Notes: generated by a model from the sequence alone, not told the origin. A stretch of DNA of 64,000 nt from CAWUEX02 sp963921305 (GCA_963921305.4 CAWUEX030000002.1:2914001-2978000); one strand, 5' to 3'; shown: positions 8,266-15,891, counted from the stretch's first letter. Numbers and translations: made by a program.

Positions 8266-8594
8266 AACGTGTCTAGCTCCGTGCGTGAGGCAACAATTGC
8301 GACGCCTTCTCTTGCGAGAATGTCGATGTACTCTTGAACGCGGACTTCAAATGTCTTCGGCTCTAACTCAGGCTCTGTTGCGCGAAGGTAATTGCGATAA
8401 GCCGTGACAGCGGAGACCCCTGTATCTGGTGACGGGTTGTCTTGATAAGCCCGTCTGGTGGCGTTCATTGCCAACCAAGCCGAATGATCAAAGGGGAGGC
8501 TTTGCAGTGGGGCTCTGCTGTTAGCCGAATCATTCGGTGTCAATCCGGTAGGGGGGCCGGGGTTTGACAAGGAAGGGGTCTCCGCTGCGTTCAT
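8262..8594 (-). CDS. Hypothetical phage protein
   Basis: 110 residues, starting MNAAETPSLSNPGPPTGLTP (disordered) and continuing with a helical part (AWLAMNATRRAYQ, YRNYLRATEPE, KTFEVRVQEYIDILAREGV). No motif recognised. Lies 8 bases after the DUF2303 gene and overlaps the HD gene by 4 bases. Confidence 0.6.
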   Translation of the reverse strand: MNAAETPSLSNPGPPTGLTPNDSANSRAPLQSLPFDHSAWLAMNATRRAYQDNPSPDTGVSAVTAYRNYLRATEPELEPKTFEVRVQEYIDILAREGVAIVASRTELDTL

Positions 8595-8602
8595 GATCGC
8601 AG

Positions 8603-9574
8603 TTACGAATTGGTGCCTTTTTCGGCCGCGCCATAGAACAACGGAATTTCCGTGTCTGTAGCGGCCTTATCGCAGGCTTCGCGGAAGGCGTCTGTGAACA
8701 CCAAGTCCGTGCGATAGAGTTCATAGAACCAAACAATCGAGCCAGCTTGTAAGCGATATCTTAGGCGCACGCCGATCTGATAAATGGTGCCCTGCAAGAA
8801 GACAGGAATTCCGATCATGAACAGCCCAGGCACTTTGATCGGAGCGCCAGTGTTATCTTTATGTTCGCTGCTGAATTTAACTTCCGCTTCGCCGGATTGC
8901 AGCTTGACAGCGCTTTCAATCTTTTCATCGGCGCTAACGGCAAGGCCGCGGGAAATCTCCATGAGTTTGCTTGGACTTGCCCATGTGGTGTTGACTGCCA
9001 GTGTTAACTTCTGAATGAGTTCTGAGGGCTCCGGCTCACCAGCAACATCAGGTGCGCCAAGTACGTCGACAATGCGATCTTCCAGGAACGCGGCAAAGTC
9101 CGCTTGCTCCATGGGTGTGCCGTTCTGCTTTATCCAAGCCTCCCACTCGGGAGACAATGGAAAGTCGTACCGCGCTGTATGTTCCAGCCAGTTCGCTGCG
9201 CTTCCTGCACCTTGATCGTGGTAGTCGAAGACACAGAAGAGCGCCGGTCTGGTTTGGTTCTCACGCGCAAACAGAGCACTACCCTCTGCTTTGAAGCGGG
9301 TGGCTAACGAGATGAAAGATTGAAGGTCTGTCATGACCGCCATCCCAGTGCGGCGGTCTGGGTGTTTTTTGTAAGGTGTTAGAAACTCATTAAGCGCTTT
9401 GATGTCCATGCCTTTGGGTACGAAGGCAACCGGAATTTCAGTTGTTCCTTCTCCTACGGGAGATGGGATTTGGAGTTTTTCGATAGTCGGTTTGTGAAGT
9501 GTTTCCATAACGTCGCGCATGGCGTTTACACCGTCTACGCTGGCAAGGGCGAGTTCTTGATCGTCAAGCGACAT
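8603..9574 (-). CDS. DUF2303 (YfdQ-family) phage protein
   Basis: 323 residues with the layout of the DUF2303/YfdQ family: a VPKGMDIKALNEFL strand-helix near residue 52, KHPDRRTGMAVMTDLQSFI, CVFDYHDQGAGSAANWLEHT near residue 120, and a C-terminal beta-rich part (PGLFMIGIPVFLQGTIYQIG). It is common beside early recombination or SSB genes of temperate phages of Proteobacteria; no biochemical role is known to me. Start ATG at 9574. Confidence 0.85.
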   Translation of the reverse strand: MSLDDQELALASVDGVNAMRDVMETLHKPTIEKLQIPSPVGEGTTEIPVAFVPKGMDIKALNEFLTPYKKHPDRRTGMAVMTDLQSFISLATRFKAEGSALFARENQTRPALFCVFDYHDQGAGSAANWLEHTARYDFPLSPEWEAWIKQNGTPMEQADFAAFLEDRIVDVLGAPDVAGEPEPSELIQKLTLAVNTTWASPSKLMEISRGLAVSADEKIESAVKLQSGEAEVKFSSEHKDNTGAPIKVPGLFMIGIPVFLQGTIYQIGVRLRYRLQAGSIVWFYELYRTDLVFTDAFREACDKAATDTEIPLFYGAAEKGTNS

Positions 9575-9629
9575 GGTATTGTGTCCTTATGAACTTGGTT
9601 TTCTGGGGTGTGCTGGGGCTGAGTGCTGA

Positions 9630-10052
9630 TTAGAGTTGCTTTTGCTTCGTGCCGGGGTTGATGGTGCGTATCCCGCCGCCGAACATGTCACTTTGTCGCG
9701 GGTTCTCAGGAACGAACCGGTTACCGTCGTCGCTCCACATGATGGTGCGAGGCCTGGGTTGTTCGGGATACTTGGACTTAAACTTAGTGCTGATGTCGAA
9801 CACACCTTCTTTAAGTTTAAAATCCATGGTGATGGTGAGTGTGCCCTTAGGTGAGCCGCCGAAGTCTTGAACATGTTGGTTCAAGGTTTCGGCCATCTTT
9901 TGTGTTTCCGCAGACAAGTCTTCGTGTAGCTGTCCGTCTTCTAGGATTTGCAAGAAGCGTGCAAACGAACGGGCAGCTTCGCGGCGGAGTGTTTCGTCTT
10001 GCCGGGCAACGTCCGTAGTCTCATCCGTATGAGATGTATGTGTGTCAGACAT
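9630..10052 (-). CDS. Conserved hypothetical phage protein beside DUF2303
   Basis: Starts at the ATG at 10052 (MSDTHTSHTDETTDV), 140 residues; an upstream extension exists but lacks support and would cover another gene's end. Has a helical middle (AARSFARFLQILEDGQ, ETQKMAETLNQHVQD) and a beta-strand pair (KGTLTITMDFKLKEGVFDI) followed by RPRTIMWSDDGNRF. The same pair of genes recurs in alphaproteobacterial prophages. Function unknown. Confidence 0.65.
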   Translation of the reverse strand: MSDTHTSHTDETTDVARQDETLRREAARSFARFLQILEDGQLHEDLSAETQKMAETLNQHVQDFGGSPKGTLTITMDFKLKEGVFDISTKFKSKYPEQPRPRTIMWSDDGNRFVPENPRQSDMFGGGIRTINPGTKQKQL

Positions 10053-10093
10053 CTGTGTTTTAGTCCTTCTTTCTTGATCCGGCGTTCTTGCGG

Positions 10094-10240
10094 TTAACCT
10101 TTTTGTCCGGCGACGCCGTGTTGCCGGAGGAACGCCCAAGCCACTTCACGCTGGCCAGTTGTGGACTCGGGGTTGGTAACAATGGACATGGCTTGCTTGC
10201 GCCATGAGGCGATGAGGGCGCGCGGCGGATGAACAATCAT
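10094..10240 (-). CDS. Small hypothetical protein (48 aa)
   Basis: A short gene supported by position: its ATG at 10240 overlaps the previous stop as ATGA, and it fills an otherwise empty 185-base gap in a gap-free operon. It reads MIVHPPRALIASWRKQAMSI, then VTNPESTTGQREVAWAFLRQ and a GVAGQKG tail. Basic and partly helical. Function unknown. Confidence 0.55.
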   Translation of the reverse strand: MIVHPPRALIASWRKQAMSIVTNPESTTGQREVAWAFLRQHGVAGQKG

Positions 10241-10650
10241 GCGACCCTGCCCTGTTGAAGATCACCGCTGTGTGCTTGTGCTTCTTCATCCAGCGCGGCG
10301 CGCAATGAGGCATCGGCGATGGACCAAAGTTTTAGCTTTTGCTTCAGGTGCGCCGGTGCGTCTATCGGGTCTAAGTCGAGGCGAATGCACTTACGCAAGT
10401 AACGCGCGGCCCGCCGCACGGCGTATTCATTAAACTTGGACTGATCATGATTACCGTCGCTGCGGTGATCGTCGCCGTTCGAGTTTTTTGGAAAGGGATA
10501 GCGACTTTGGTGTTTGCGCTGTATCGCCTTGTGATGCGTATAGAGCCCACGACGGCCGGGCCCGGTATGAACTGTGCCCGGCTCCTTGGGGGTAGATGAG
10601 AGCATGAGGTTTACGAACGGTACGAACGGATTTGTCAGCACATGTTTCAT
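10237..10650 (-). CDS. Hypothetical basic phage protein
   Basis: 137 residues. The start ATG at 10650 shares one base with the preceding stop (TGATG). N-terminal half is rich in Pro, His and Lys (KEPGTVHTGPGRRGLYTHHK); the C-terminal half is helical (EYAVRRAARYLRKCIRL, ASLRAALDEEAQAH). No family recognised; the basic composition suggests nucleic-acid contact, which is inference. Confidence 0.6.
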   Translation of the reverse strand: MKHVLTNPFVPFVNLMLSSTPKEPGTVHTGPGRRGLYTHHKAIQRKHQSRYPFPKNSNGDDHRSDGNHDQSKFNEYAVRRAARYLRKCIRLDLDPIDAPAHLKQKLKLWSIADASLRAALDEEAQAHSGDLQQGRVA

Positions 10651-10973
10651 CAGGCGTGCTCCAAGCCTGTGGCGAGGTCCGGGTAAAGTTCTCCGGCTCG
10701 CGAAACAGCGGCGTCAAAATGCGGTTCAAGAAGATGGCGGGGATAAGCCGGTAAGGCAGAAAAGATGTCTTTTGGTTCTACGAAACCTTTAAGGCTTGCG
10801 ACCCTGCCAATCACTTCCGCAATGACCGGTACAATGAAATCAGACTTAAGGGCCTTCACTCTCAAAGCGCGTTTGGCCACGTCATCTTTATCCATGATGG
10901 CTTCGATCTTGTGGGTGAGTTCGCCAGGGGCCCAATGGGGCATATGGACACGAAGAGATTGTGCAACTGTCAT
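10650..10973 (-). CDS. Hypothetical phage protein
   Basis: 107 residues, mainly helical (MTVAQSLRVHMPHWAPGELT, IMDKDDVAKRALRVKALK, DFIVPVIAEVIGRVASLKGF). Overlaps both neighbours by a few bases. No recognised family. Confidence 0.6.
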   Translation of the reverse strand: MTVAQSLRVHMPHWAPGELTHKIEAIMDKDDVAKRALRVKALKSDFIVPVIAEVIGRVASLKGFVEPKDIFSALPAYPRHLLEPHFDAAVSRAGELYPDLATGLEHA

Positions 10974-11314
10974 TGCGCTTCCCCTTTCAATTGTTCGGCT
11001 GCTTCAAACCCGCGCTGTATGTCTCCGGGCCAGACGTTGTTCCAGAGCTTCGACCAGACGCCTTTGGACGTTTCCAGTTGAACCCGGTAGCGCGGTACGT
11101 ACTGGTCTTGAGTTCTGAGATAGTGGCCAGACACCATGATTGCGCGGGCGCGCTTCGGCTTCTCATCATGAAGGACCAGGAACACGTCACCCTTTTTGTA
11201 GGGTGATGTTTCACGGGCCTCCTTTGCGGTACTTCCGGTGTAGTCACCCTCACGCATGGCTGCTTCGGCGTCTGACACCTTTTCCGAAACCCAGTCTTTG
11301 ACGGCGCGGCTCAT
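10970..11314 (-). CDS. Hypothetical phage protein
   Basis: 114 residues. A helical start (SRAVKDWVSEKVSDAEAAMR) is followed by a beta-rich segment with KKGDVFLVLHDEKPKRARAI and a basic RYRVQLETSKGVW. The middle resembles small SH3-like folds but I cannot name a family. ATGA overlap with the gene upstream. Confidence 0.6.
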   Translation of the reverse strand: MSRAVKDWVSEKVSDAEAAMREGDYTGSTAKEARETSPYKKGDVFLVLHDEKPKRARAIMVSGHYLRTQDQYVPRYRVQLETSKGVWSKLWNNVWPGDIQRGFEAAEQLKGEAQ

Positions 11315-11622
11315 TGGCTGTCTTCACCGCTCTTGGCGAATCGTTTCTTGTCAGCAATGAGGGCTTCTAGTTCGTCAAAGCAGTCTTCGTCTGAGATGAG
11401 GTCGACCACATGAACAAGCAGTTCACTTCCCTTCGCGTAAATCATGAGAAGTCGTTCCGCATTGCTCATGTCACGCCACTGATTTGTGGCGGCAATGTCG
11501 TTTATCTCTGCTAGGGCAATGGCAATCTGAGAGATGGCGGCGGTGCGCGCCAACTCTTTGAGTTGTGCGGCGGTTTCCTCCGCGCCTTCGGTGTTAACTT
11601 CGACTTGTTTGTCTTTGGCCAC
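11311..11622 (-). CDS. First gene of the leftward early operon, unknown function
   Basis: 103 acidic, helical residues (KELARTAAISQIAIALAEIN, SNAERLLMIYAKGSEL, DEDCFDELEALIADKK). Start is a GTG at 11622 with GGAG 11 bases upstream; that ribosome site lies inside a 10-bp inverted repeat (11628-11667). As the gene nearest the leftward promoter it is in the place where lambda keeps N, but the protein is acidic rather than Arg-rich, so an antiterminator role is not supported. Confidence 0.65.
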   Translation of the reverse strand: MAKDKQVEVNTEGAEETAAQLKELARTAAISQIAIALAEINDIAATNQWRDMSNAERLLMIYAKGSELLVHVVDLISDEDCFDELEALIADKKRFAKSGEDSQ

Positions 11623-11627
11623 GCTGG

Positions 11628-11667
11628 GGTCTCCGTTTTTGGGATGGCGGGAAAGCCAACGGAGACC
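11628..11667 (-). promoter_or_regulatory. 10-bp inverted repeat covering the first ribosome site
   Basis: GGTCTCCGTT (11628-11637) and AACGGAGACC (11658-11667) are perfect complements separated by 20 bases. The GGAG of the first leftward gene is in one arm. The predicted transcript starts near 11662, so only part of the outer stem would be in RNA; the repeat could be an RNA hairpin masking the ribosome site or a DNA operator. Confidence 0.5.
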
Positions 11668-11668
11668 A

Positions 11669-11697
11669 CCTTAAGTGCGGGCAAATGCCCGTGTCAA
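11669..11697 (-). promoter_or_regulatory. Leftward early promoter (PL-like)
   Basis: On the minus strand: a perfect -35 TTGACA (11697-11692), a 17-base spacer and a -10-like TTAAGG (11674-11669). The spacer is filled by the operator CGGGCATTTGCCCG (11691-11678), so repressor binding would exclude RNA polymerase. It would drive the whole leftward operon from a start near 11662. Confidence 0.7.
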
Positions 11698-11720
11698 CAC
11701 TAAATGCGGGCAAATGCCCG
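11678..11720. promoter_or_regulatory. Left operators (two CGGGCA-AA-TGCCCG palindromes)
   Basis: Two identical 14-bp palindromes, 11678-11691 and 11707-11720, embedded in the 16-mer GCGGGCAAATGCCCGT and 29 bp apart centre to centre. A half site (CGGGCA) follows at 11730-11735. The same word recurs on the other side of the repressor gene, which identifies it as the repressor's target. Confidence 0.8.
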
Positions 11721-11737
11721 TTTATTTCGCGGGCAGG

Positions 11738-12565
11738 TCAGGCGCGAATGAAGGCCCTGATGAAGTGGGGCGGCTGTTTGAGCTTAGCTGTCTTGAATTT
11801 TAGGGTTTTGGGTGGGTTGAACTGTTCAACTGAGATTTCACTGTCAGACTGTTTCTTGAGTCTTTTGATCAAGACTTGGCCGTCTTCAGTCTGCACCACG
11901 ACATCATCGCCAGATCGGGCAGGGCGAGTCGGGTCAACGTCTGCGTAGTCACCATGACGGGCGACGGGCTCTAGGGACTCGCCGTGAATAACCAGTCGGT
12001 AGGCTTCGCCATTTCCTAAGAAGTAACTCGGACGCTGATCCAATCTCTGCACCGTCGCAAAATCTAAGAAGAAGCCTTCAGCGCCAGCCTTTCCGTAACC
12101 GTACACCGGAAGATCAAATGGGGCAGATACACCTGAAGCTGGCGGAATGGCTTGCGTTCCGGGAGCCTTGCCGGATTGAATCGCCGTGTCAACATCCGAA
12201 GACGTGTGTGACTTAGAAGCGATACCCGGAGTAGGAGAGTTCTTACTTTCCGGATCAAGATTGGACACAAGATCGCCACCGGGCCCGCGGGCCGGGTCAT
12301 CTGTTTCACCCTGTAAGAATGCGACAGAGCAATCCATAGCTTTGGCAATGGGCTTAAGATAATCGAGTGCGACTTTGGTTGTGGGGCGGCGCTTGAGGGT
12401 GCGTAGATAGTCCTGCCCAGCTTCCCCAAAGGCCTCTACGCTTATCGCGCGCATACTGCGAAACCCACCGGCACGGTTAATTGAGTCCAAGCGTTCGAAA
12501 ATACGCCGGACAGTAATATGGGTGTCTGCCGGTAGGTTATCGGCAAAAGGTTTGTCTCTACTCAT
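11738..12565 (-). CDS. CI-type phage repressor with S24 self-cleavage domain
   Basis: 275 residues. N-terminal ~90 residues hold a helical DNA-binding region (EAFGEAGQDYLRTLKRR is the probable recognition part); residues ~90-145 are a disordered Ser/Pro/Gly linker; residues ~150-275 are a LexA/CI S24 domain. Key residues: the scissile Ala160-Gly161 in YGKAGAEG, nucleophile Ser197 in HGESLEP and general base Lys234 in VLIKRL. The Ser-Lys distance (37) equals that of LexA, so RecA-stimulated self-cleavage after DNA damage is expected. The ATG at 12565 coincides with the predicted transcription start, so the message is probably leaderless. It maintains lysogeny by binding the palindromes on both sides. 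Confidence 0.9.
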   Translation of the reverse strand: MSRDKPFADNLPADTHITVRRIFERLDSINRAGGFRSMRAISVEAFGEAGQDYLRTLKRRPTTKVALDYLKPIAKAMDCSVAFLQGETDDPARGPGGDLVSNLDPESKNSPTPGIASKSHTSSDVDTAIQSGKAPGTQAIPPASGVSAPFDLPVYGYGKAGAEGFFLDFATVQRLDQRPSYFLGNGEAYRLVIHGESLEPVARHGDYADVDPTRPARSGDDVVVQTEDGQVLIKRLKKQSDSEISVEQFNPPKTLKFKTAKLKQPPHFIRAFIRA

Positions 12566-12571
12566 GCCCGC

Positions 12572-12600
12572 ATCATACCCTGCCGGGGCTTAGGCTGCAT
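12572..12600 (-). promoter_or_regulatory. Repressor maintenance promoter (PRM-like)
   Basis: Minus strand: a good -10 TATGAT (12577-12572) whose expected start (+1) is base 12565, exactly the A of the repressor ATG. The -35 region at 17 bases is poor (ATGCAG, 12600-12595). An operator centred near -43 (12602-12615) lies just upstream of it, the position from which lambda CI activates PRM. This suggests a weak promoter that needs bound repressor. Confidence 0.65.
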
Positions 12601-12601
12601 C

Positions 12602-12638
12602 CGGGCACATGCCCGTTGACAATGCGGGCAAATGACCG
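12602..12638. promoter_or_regulatory. Right operators (two palindromes)
   Basis: CGGGCACATGCCCG (12602-12615) is a perfect match to the operator rule CGGGCA-NN-TGCCCG; CGGGCAAATGACCG (12625-12638) has one mismatch. Centres are 23 bp apart, near the 24 bp of lambda OR1-OR2. The second fills the spacer of the rightward promoter; the first lies between the two divergent -35 regions. Confidence 0.8.
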
Positions 12639-12644
12639 CATTCT
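12616..12644 (+). promoter_or_regulatory. Rightward early promoter (PR-like)
   Basis: TTGACA (12616-12621), 17 bases, CATTCT (12639-12644). The -10 is imperfect but keeps the A2 and T6 bases. The spacer holds an operator. Expected start is base 12651, which is also the A of the first codon of the Cro-like gene; no ribosome site precedes that ATG. Confidence 0.65.
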
Positions 12645-12650
12645 TAAGCC

Positions 12651-12950
12651 ATGGAAAACGAACCGCAGGCCTTGAGCGCCGCACCATCCTTAAAGACGCA
12701 GCTATTAAAGGTGGCTGCTGAACATTACCGCACTTCCGGCCGGTCTCCGGCTGCGATTGCTGCGTCTGTCCTAAACAACTCCAAACTGTTTGATCGTCTA
12801 AACAGTCAGAAGGGCGATTTGACCACTGGAAGCTGGGAAAAGCTGATGCAGTGGTACAGCGACAACTGGCCAGAGGGAGCGCTTTGGCCACCTTGCGTTG
12901 ACCGTCCGCCGCAGAGCGCAGAACCAGCGCCTTTGGCGAAGGCTGGGTGA
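12651..12950 (+). CDS. Cro-like small HTH protein
   Basis: 99 residues, first gene under the rightward promoter. Residues ~22-65 (AAEHYRTSGRSPAAIAASVL, NNSKLFDRLNSQKG, TTGSWEKLMQWYSDNWP) have the spacing of a short helix-turn-helix as found in small phage regulators encoded opposite CI. The tail is Pro/Ala-rich. Position opposite the repressor, sharing its operators, suggests the Cro role: shutting off repressor synthesis and tuning the early promoters. Sequence similarity to known Cro proteins cannot be judged by eye. The gene has no ribosome site and is probably read from a leaderless message. Confidence 0.65.
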   Translation: MENEPQALSAAPSLKTQLLKVAAEHYRTSGRSPAAIAASVLNNSKLFDRLNSQKGDLTTGSWEKLMQWYSDNWPEGALWPPCVDRPPQSAEPAPLAKAG

Positions 12951-12958
12951 GGGGACTA

Positions 12959-13300
12959 ATGAACGGTTCCATTCCCGCCCTCATGGCCAAACTTTCTACG
13001 TTTCACCGACAGGCCGCGACGAAACGTCAACTTCAATTGTTCGCGTTGAACGCCCGACAGGCCCGACTGAATTTGATCCAAGCCGGATACGTCCTGGATA
13101 TCACGCAGCCGATTGGCGAGCCGCTCGATTTTCCTGCGGTCGTTGTGGTGGGGGCTGGTGTGTCGGTTGATCCTGCGTTTCATACCTTAACAGTGGTGGA
13201 TGAACTGGGGCCAGTCATCCAGGAAGTTCCACAAAATTTCCGGATGGACAGTGATAGGTCTGATTACGGCCGAACTGTTCAGTCCGCTTTCGTGCCATAG
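12959..13300 (+). CDS. Hypothetical early protein
   Basis: 113 residues from the ATG at 12959, chosen because GAGGGG lies 5 bases upstream; a GTG at 12947 overlapping the previous stop is the alternative. Basic, helical N-terminus (LMAKLSTFHRQAATKRQLQL) then a hydrophobic strand (FPAVVVVGAGVSVDP). No family recognised. Confidence 0.6.
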   Translation: MNGSIPALMAKLSTFHRQAATKRQLQLFALNARQARLNLIQAGYVLDITQPIGEPLDFPAVVVVGAGVSVDPAFHTLTVVDELGPVIQEVPQNFRMDSDRSDYGRTVQSAFVP

Positions 13301-13310
13301 GGGATTTGAT

Positions 13311-13796
13311 ATGACCGTTCAGCCACGGCAACACCCGGCTGTTGTTTACAATTCGATCAAGGCCACAACTGCACGGCTTATAAAATCCTGTGGTGGGATT
13401 GAATGCGCGGCTGAAGATACGCGCGTTTCCGCCTCTACACTGTCTGAGTACGAGACACCAAACCAACCGAACCGTTTTATTACGGCAGATGTTGTTGTCG
13501 ATTTGGAGTTGGTGTCACGCAACCCAATCTTAACCAAGGCGCTGTGCCGGATTGCCGGTGGAGTGTTCCTTCCAACGCGTATCAACCCAGACGCCCCGAT
13601 TTGGAATCAGCACCTTGCCATGATTAGCCGTGAGGTTGCCGACGTTGTAGGGCGCGGCAATGAAATGCTCGCCGATGATAACGACATCAGCAGTAAAGAG
13701 GCTCCTGATCTTTTGCGTGACGTTGACGAAGCGATTGATGTGCTTGCGTCCATGCGTGCAGCGCTGGTGGACAAAGCAAGTAAAGCGGAAAGGTGA
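13311..13796 (+). CDS. CII/YdaS-like HTH regulator
   Basis: 161 residues from the ATG at 13311. Residues ~13-55 read KATTARLIKSCGGIECAAED, TRVSASTLSEYETPNQPNRF and ITADVVVDLELVSRNPI, matching a family of alphaproteobacterial phage regulators with the pattern 'R..I..CGG...AA..tRvs.StLSeY..p..p.f.padVv.dLe'. These are usually encoded just after Cro and are thought to act like CII. The C-terminal half is helical and acidic, perhaps for oligomerisation. The lysogeny role is inferred from position. Confidence 0.7.
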   Translation: MTVQPRQHPAVVYNSIKATTARLIKSCGGIECAAEDTRVSASTLSEYETPNQPNRFITADVVVDLELVSRNPILTKALCRIAGGVFLPTRINPDAPIWNQHLAMISREVADVVGRGNEMLADDNDISSKEAPDLLRDVDEAIDVLASMRAALVDKASKAER

Positions 13797-14158
13797 TGCC
13801 GATGCAGGATGACTTAGGAGCGCAAGAAGCGTCTCAAAAAATCTTAGAGCAAGTGTATCAAATGGATATGGATCGGGTTCCCGAACCACCGGCATTACCC
13901 GCGGGCTCTGAGTGGGAAGGCCACCAACCATGGCCCCATGTTGTAACTGACCACCGCGAACACGCTTACAATACCCTTAAGCTGAACGGTTTCACGCCGC
14001 GGAAGTTCACCATCATCACAGAGAGTCGCCATTTTGATGGAGTGTCAGGTGTTGGCCGCGAGCTTTGGGTTATCGGTTCTGTTGATCCTGATCTAATAGC
14101 TCTTGCAGAGACACGCCGCTATCAACTCATTCTTGATTGTTCGGAAGGGGAGTGGTGA
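13796..14158 (+). CDS. Hypothetical early protein
   Basis: 120 residues; start ATG at 13796 overlaps the previous stop (TGATG), a GTG 3 bases upstream is also possible. Acidic start, then a compact alpha/beta part (HAYNTLKLNGFTPRKFTIIT, GRELWVIGSVDPDLIALAE). No motif recognised. Confidence 0.6.
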   Translation: MPMQDDLGAQEASQKILEQVYQMDMDRVPEPPALPAGSEWEGHQPWPHVVTDHREHAYNTLKLNGFTPRKFTIITESRHFDGVSGVGRELWVIGSVDPDLIALAETRRYQLILDCSEGEW

Positions 14159-14162
14159 GTCC

Positions 14163-14579
14163 ATGCCTCTTCGACAAAAATCTAAGGATCAACGCGCGGC
14201 GCTGCTTCTTTACTTGAAGCGATGCGCTGAGAATGGAGAGCGTTGTCCAACCAATCCGGAGTTAGACAGTCGGTTCGGTTTCGGGTCACGCGTGCTTCCG
14301 TTGCTTGCTCGGGAAGGGCACTTGAGAGTTGAGGTCTACGGTCATAATTGGCGCGTCATTGAAATTGACGGTCATCGTACACAGGAATGCCCACTCCCGG
14401 ATGCGAAGCCATATCTGGTGATTTCTTCGGCAGGGACGCAACGCTCCACCTCTACAACAACCCGTACTACTCGCCCCAGACCACAACTGCCTGATGAACT
14501 GCCGTCTGCGATCAAAGCGGAGACACATAGTTCAGCGCGGGCGCTTCTCGAAAAGGTTGAACGCAAATGGGGGACGTAG
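14163..14579 (+). CDS. Winged-helix-like hypothetical protein
   Basis: 138 residues from the ATG at 14163 (GGTGAG 4 bases upstream). Residues ~5-65 have the order expected of a winged helix: RAALLLYLKRCAENGERCPT, NPELDSRFGFGSRVLPLLA, then a hairpin REGHLRVEVYGHNWRVIEI. A Thr/Arg/Pro-rich linker and helical tail follow. Probably DNA-binding; target unknown. Confidence 0.6.
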   Translation: MPLRQKSKDQRAALLLYLKRCAENGERCPTNPELDSRFGFGSRVLPLLAREGHLRVEVYGHNWRVIEIDGHRTQECPLPDAKPYLVISSAGTQRSTSTTTRTTRPRPQLPDELPSAIKAETHSSARALLEKVERKWGT

Positions 14580-14782
14580 ACATGTTTCCGAATGTGCTTG
14601 CTGCGATTGTTGCTTTTGTGCTGGCCGTCTTTTGTTTCATGACGATGCCAGACTTCATAGAAGGATACCTTCAACTTAACGCCTTTGGTCCAAACACGCG
14701 CTTTGCGGCGTTCCTAATTTGGCACATAGGCGTTGTTACTGTTGTCTTGTTCTTTCCACTGCGCCGGGCTCTTAAGTGGTGA
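14567..14782 (+). CDS. Small two-helix membrane protein
   Basis: 71 residues with two membrane helices (NVLAAIVAFVLAVFCFMTM and FLIWHIGVVTVVLFFPL) and a short polar loop; ends in basic RRALKW. Overlaps the previous gene by 13 bases and the primase by 7. A second ATG at 14582 is possible. Lies among replication genes rather than lysis genes, so a holin role is unlikely. Confidence 0.6.
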   Translation: MGDVDMFPNVLAAIVAFVLAVFCFMTMPDFIEGYLQLNAFGPNTRFAAFLIWHIGVVTVVLFFPLRRALKW

Positions 14783-15891
14783 CAGGAGAGGGTTCGCCTG
14801 AAGGGCGTTTCAACTCAGACTTTGTTGCTGAGGTGAAGTCGCGCACGGATATTGTTTCCCTGGTGGAGCGAACAGTTAGATTGCGTCCGCGCGGTCGTGA
14901 GCAAGTCGGCTTGTGTCCCTTCCATCACGAGAAAACACCGTCATTCACTGTTGTTCCCCATAAAGGGTTCTTCCATTGCTTTGGCTGCGGGGCGAGTGGT
15001 GACTCTGTAATGTGGTTGATGAAGATCGCCGGGCTTACATTCCCAGAAGCCATTGAAGAGTTGGCGATCAATGCCGGTATGCTGGCGGATCGCCATGGGC
15101 GTAAGCGGCCGGACCTTGCACCAAAGATCGAGTACACCGGCAGTGACGTTGATGAAGATCGGGAAGCGATAGAAGACGCGTGTAAGATTTGGTCGAAAAC
15201 ACGCCCCATCGCTGGTTCGATAGCAGAGAGATACTTACGCACGCGTGGTATCTTTCTTGATCCGTTACCGCCAACTCTGCGGTACATGCCGGACTGTCCG
15301 ATTGATAAAGAGTGGAAGAGGCGTCACCCGGCAATGGTTGCGGCCGTCCAAGGTCCTGACCGTCGCGTTACCGCCGTTCATCGTACCTTTCTCGCCAGAG
15401 ACGGTAAGGGCAAGGCCGGATTTAAACCCAATAAGATGGGCCGCGGCAAGTGGGTTGGTGGTGCAATCCGATTAGGCTTTGACCGTCCCGTTCTAGGTCT
15501 TGCTGAAGGGATAGAGACGGCCTTGTCTGTGATGCAGCATGTACCGGAGGTTCCGGTCTGGCCTGCATTATCGCTCACGAACATTGCCGGTGGTGGATAC
15601 GGTAAGGGTGAGCCTCACCCAGAAAAGCTGAACGCGTGGCTGCCGACAACCCGTCCTGATATGGACCGGCCGGGCGTCATACTTCCAGATACCGTGCGCG
15701 AAGTTTTGATCCTTGAAGATGCAAACGGCGGCGACATGTTGTCGCAAGCCTGTTTGGTGGAACGCGCGGCTAATCGGTTCAGACAAGAAGGGCGCGTTGT
15801 GTGGCGTGCGCGGCCGCCTGAAGGCACTGACTTCAATGATCTGTTCAATGGAAAGTGGGATGCCATGCAGTCAGAGAAGGTGGCGGCATGA
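14776..15891 (+). CDS. Phage primase: CHC2 zinc finger plus Toprim-like domain
   Basis: 371 residues. The N-terminus is a DnaG-type CHC2 zinc finger: ligands C47, H50, C68 and C71 in CPFHHEKTPSF and HCFGCGASGD, preceded by VAEVKSRTDIVSLVERTVRL. The second half has a Toprim-like core: GLAEGIETALSVMQ (catalytic Glu) near residue 240 and LILEDANGGDM near residue 315 in place of the usual DxD-containing motif. It would make RNA primers. It lacks a helicase domain; the P4-type helicase lies downstream. Start GTG at 14776 (or GTG 14779). Confidence 0.85.
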   Translation: MVTGEGSPEGRFNSDFVAEVKSRTDIVSLVERTVRLRPRGREQVGLCPFHHEKTPSFTVVPHKGFFHCFGCGASGDSVMWLMKIAGLTFPEAIEELAINAGMLADRHGRKRPDLAPKIEYTGSDVDEDREAIEDACKIWSKTRPIAGSIAERYLRTRGIFLDPLPPTLRYMPDCPIDKEWKRRHPAMVAAVQGPDRRVTAVHRTFLARDGKGKAGFKPNKMGRGKWVGGAIRLGFDRPVLGLAEGIETALSVMQHVPEVPVWPALSLTNIAGGGYGKGEPHPEKLNAWLPTTRPDMDRPGVILPDTVREVLILEDANGGDMLSQACLVERAANRFRQEGRVVWRARPPEGTDFNDLFNGKWDAMQSEKVAA

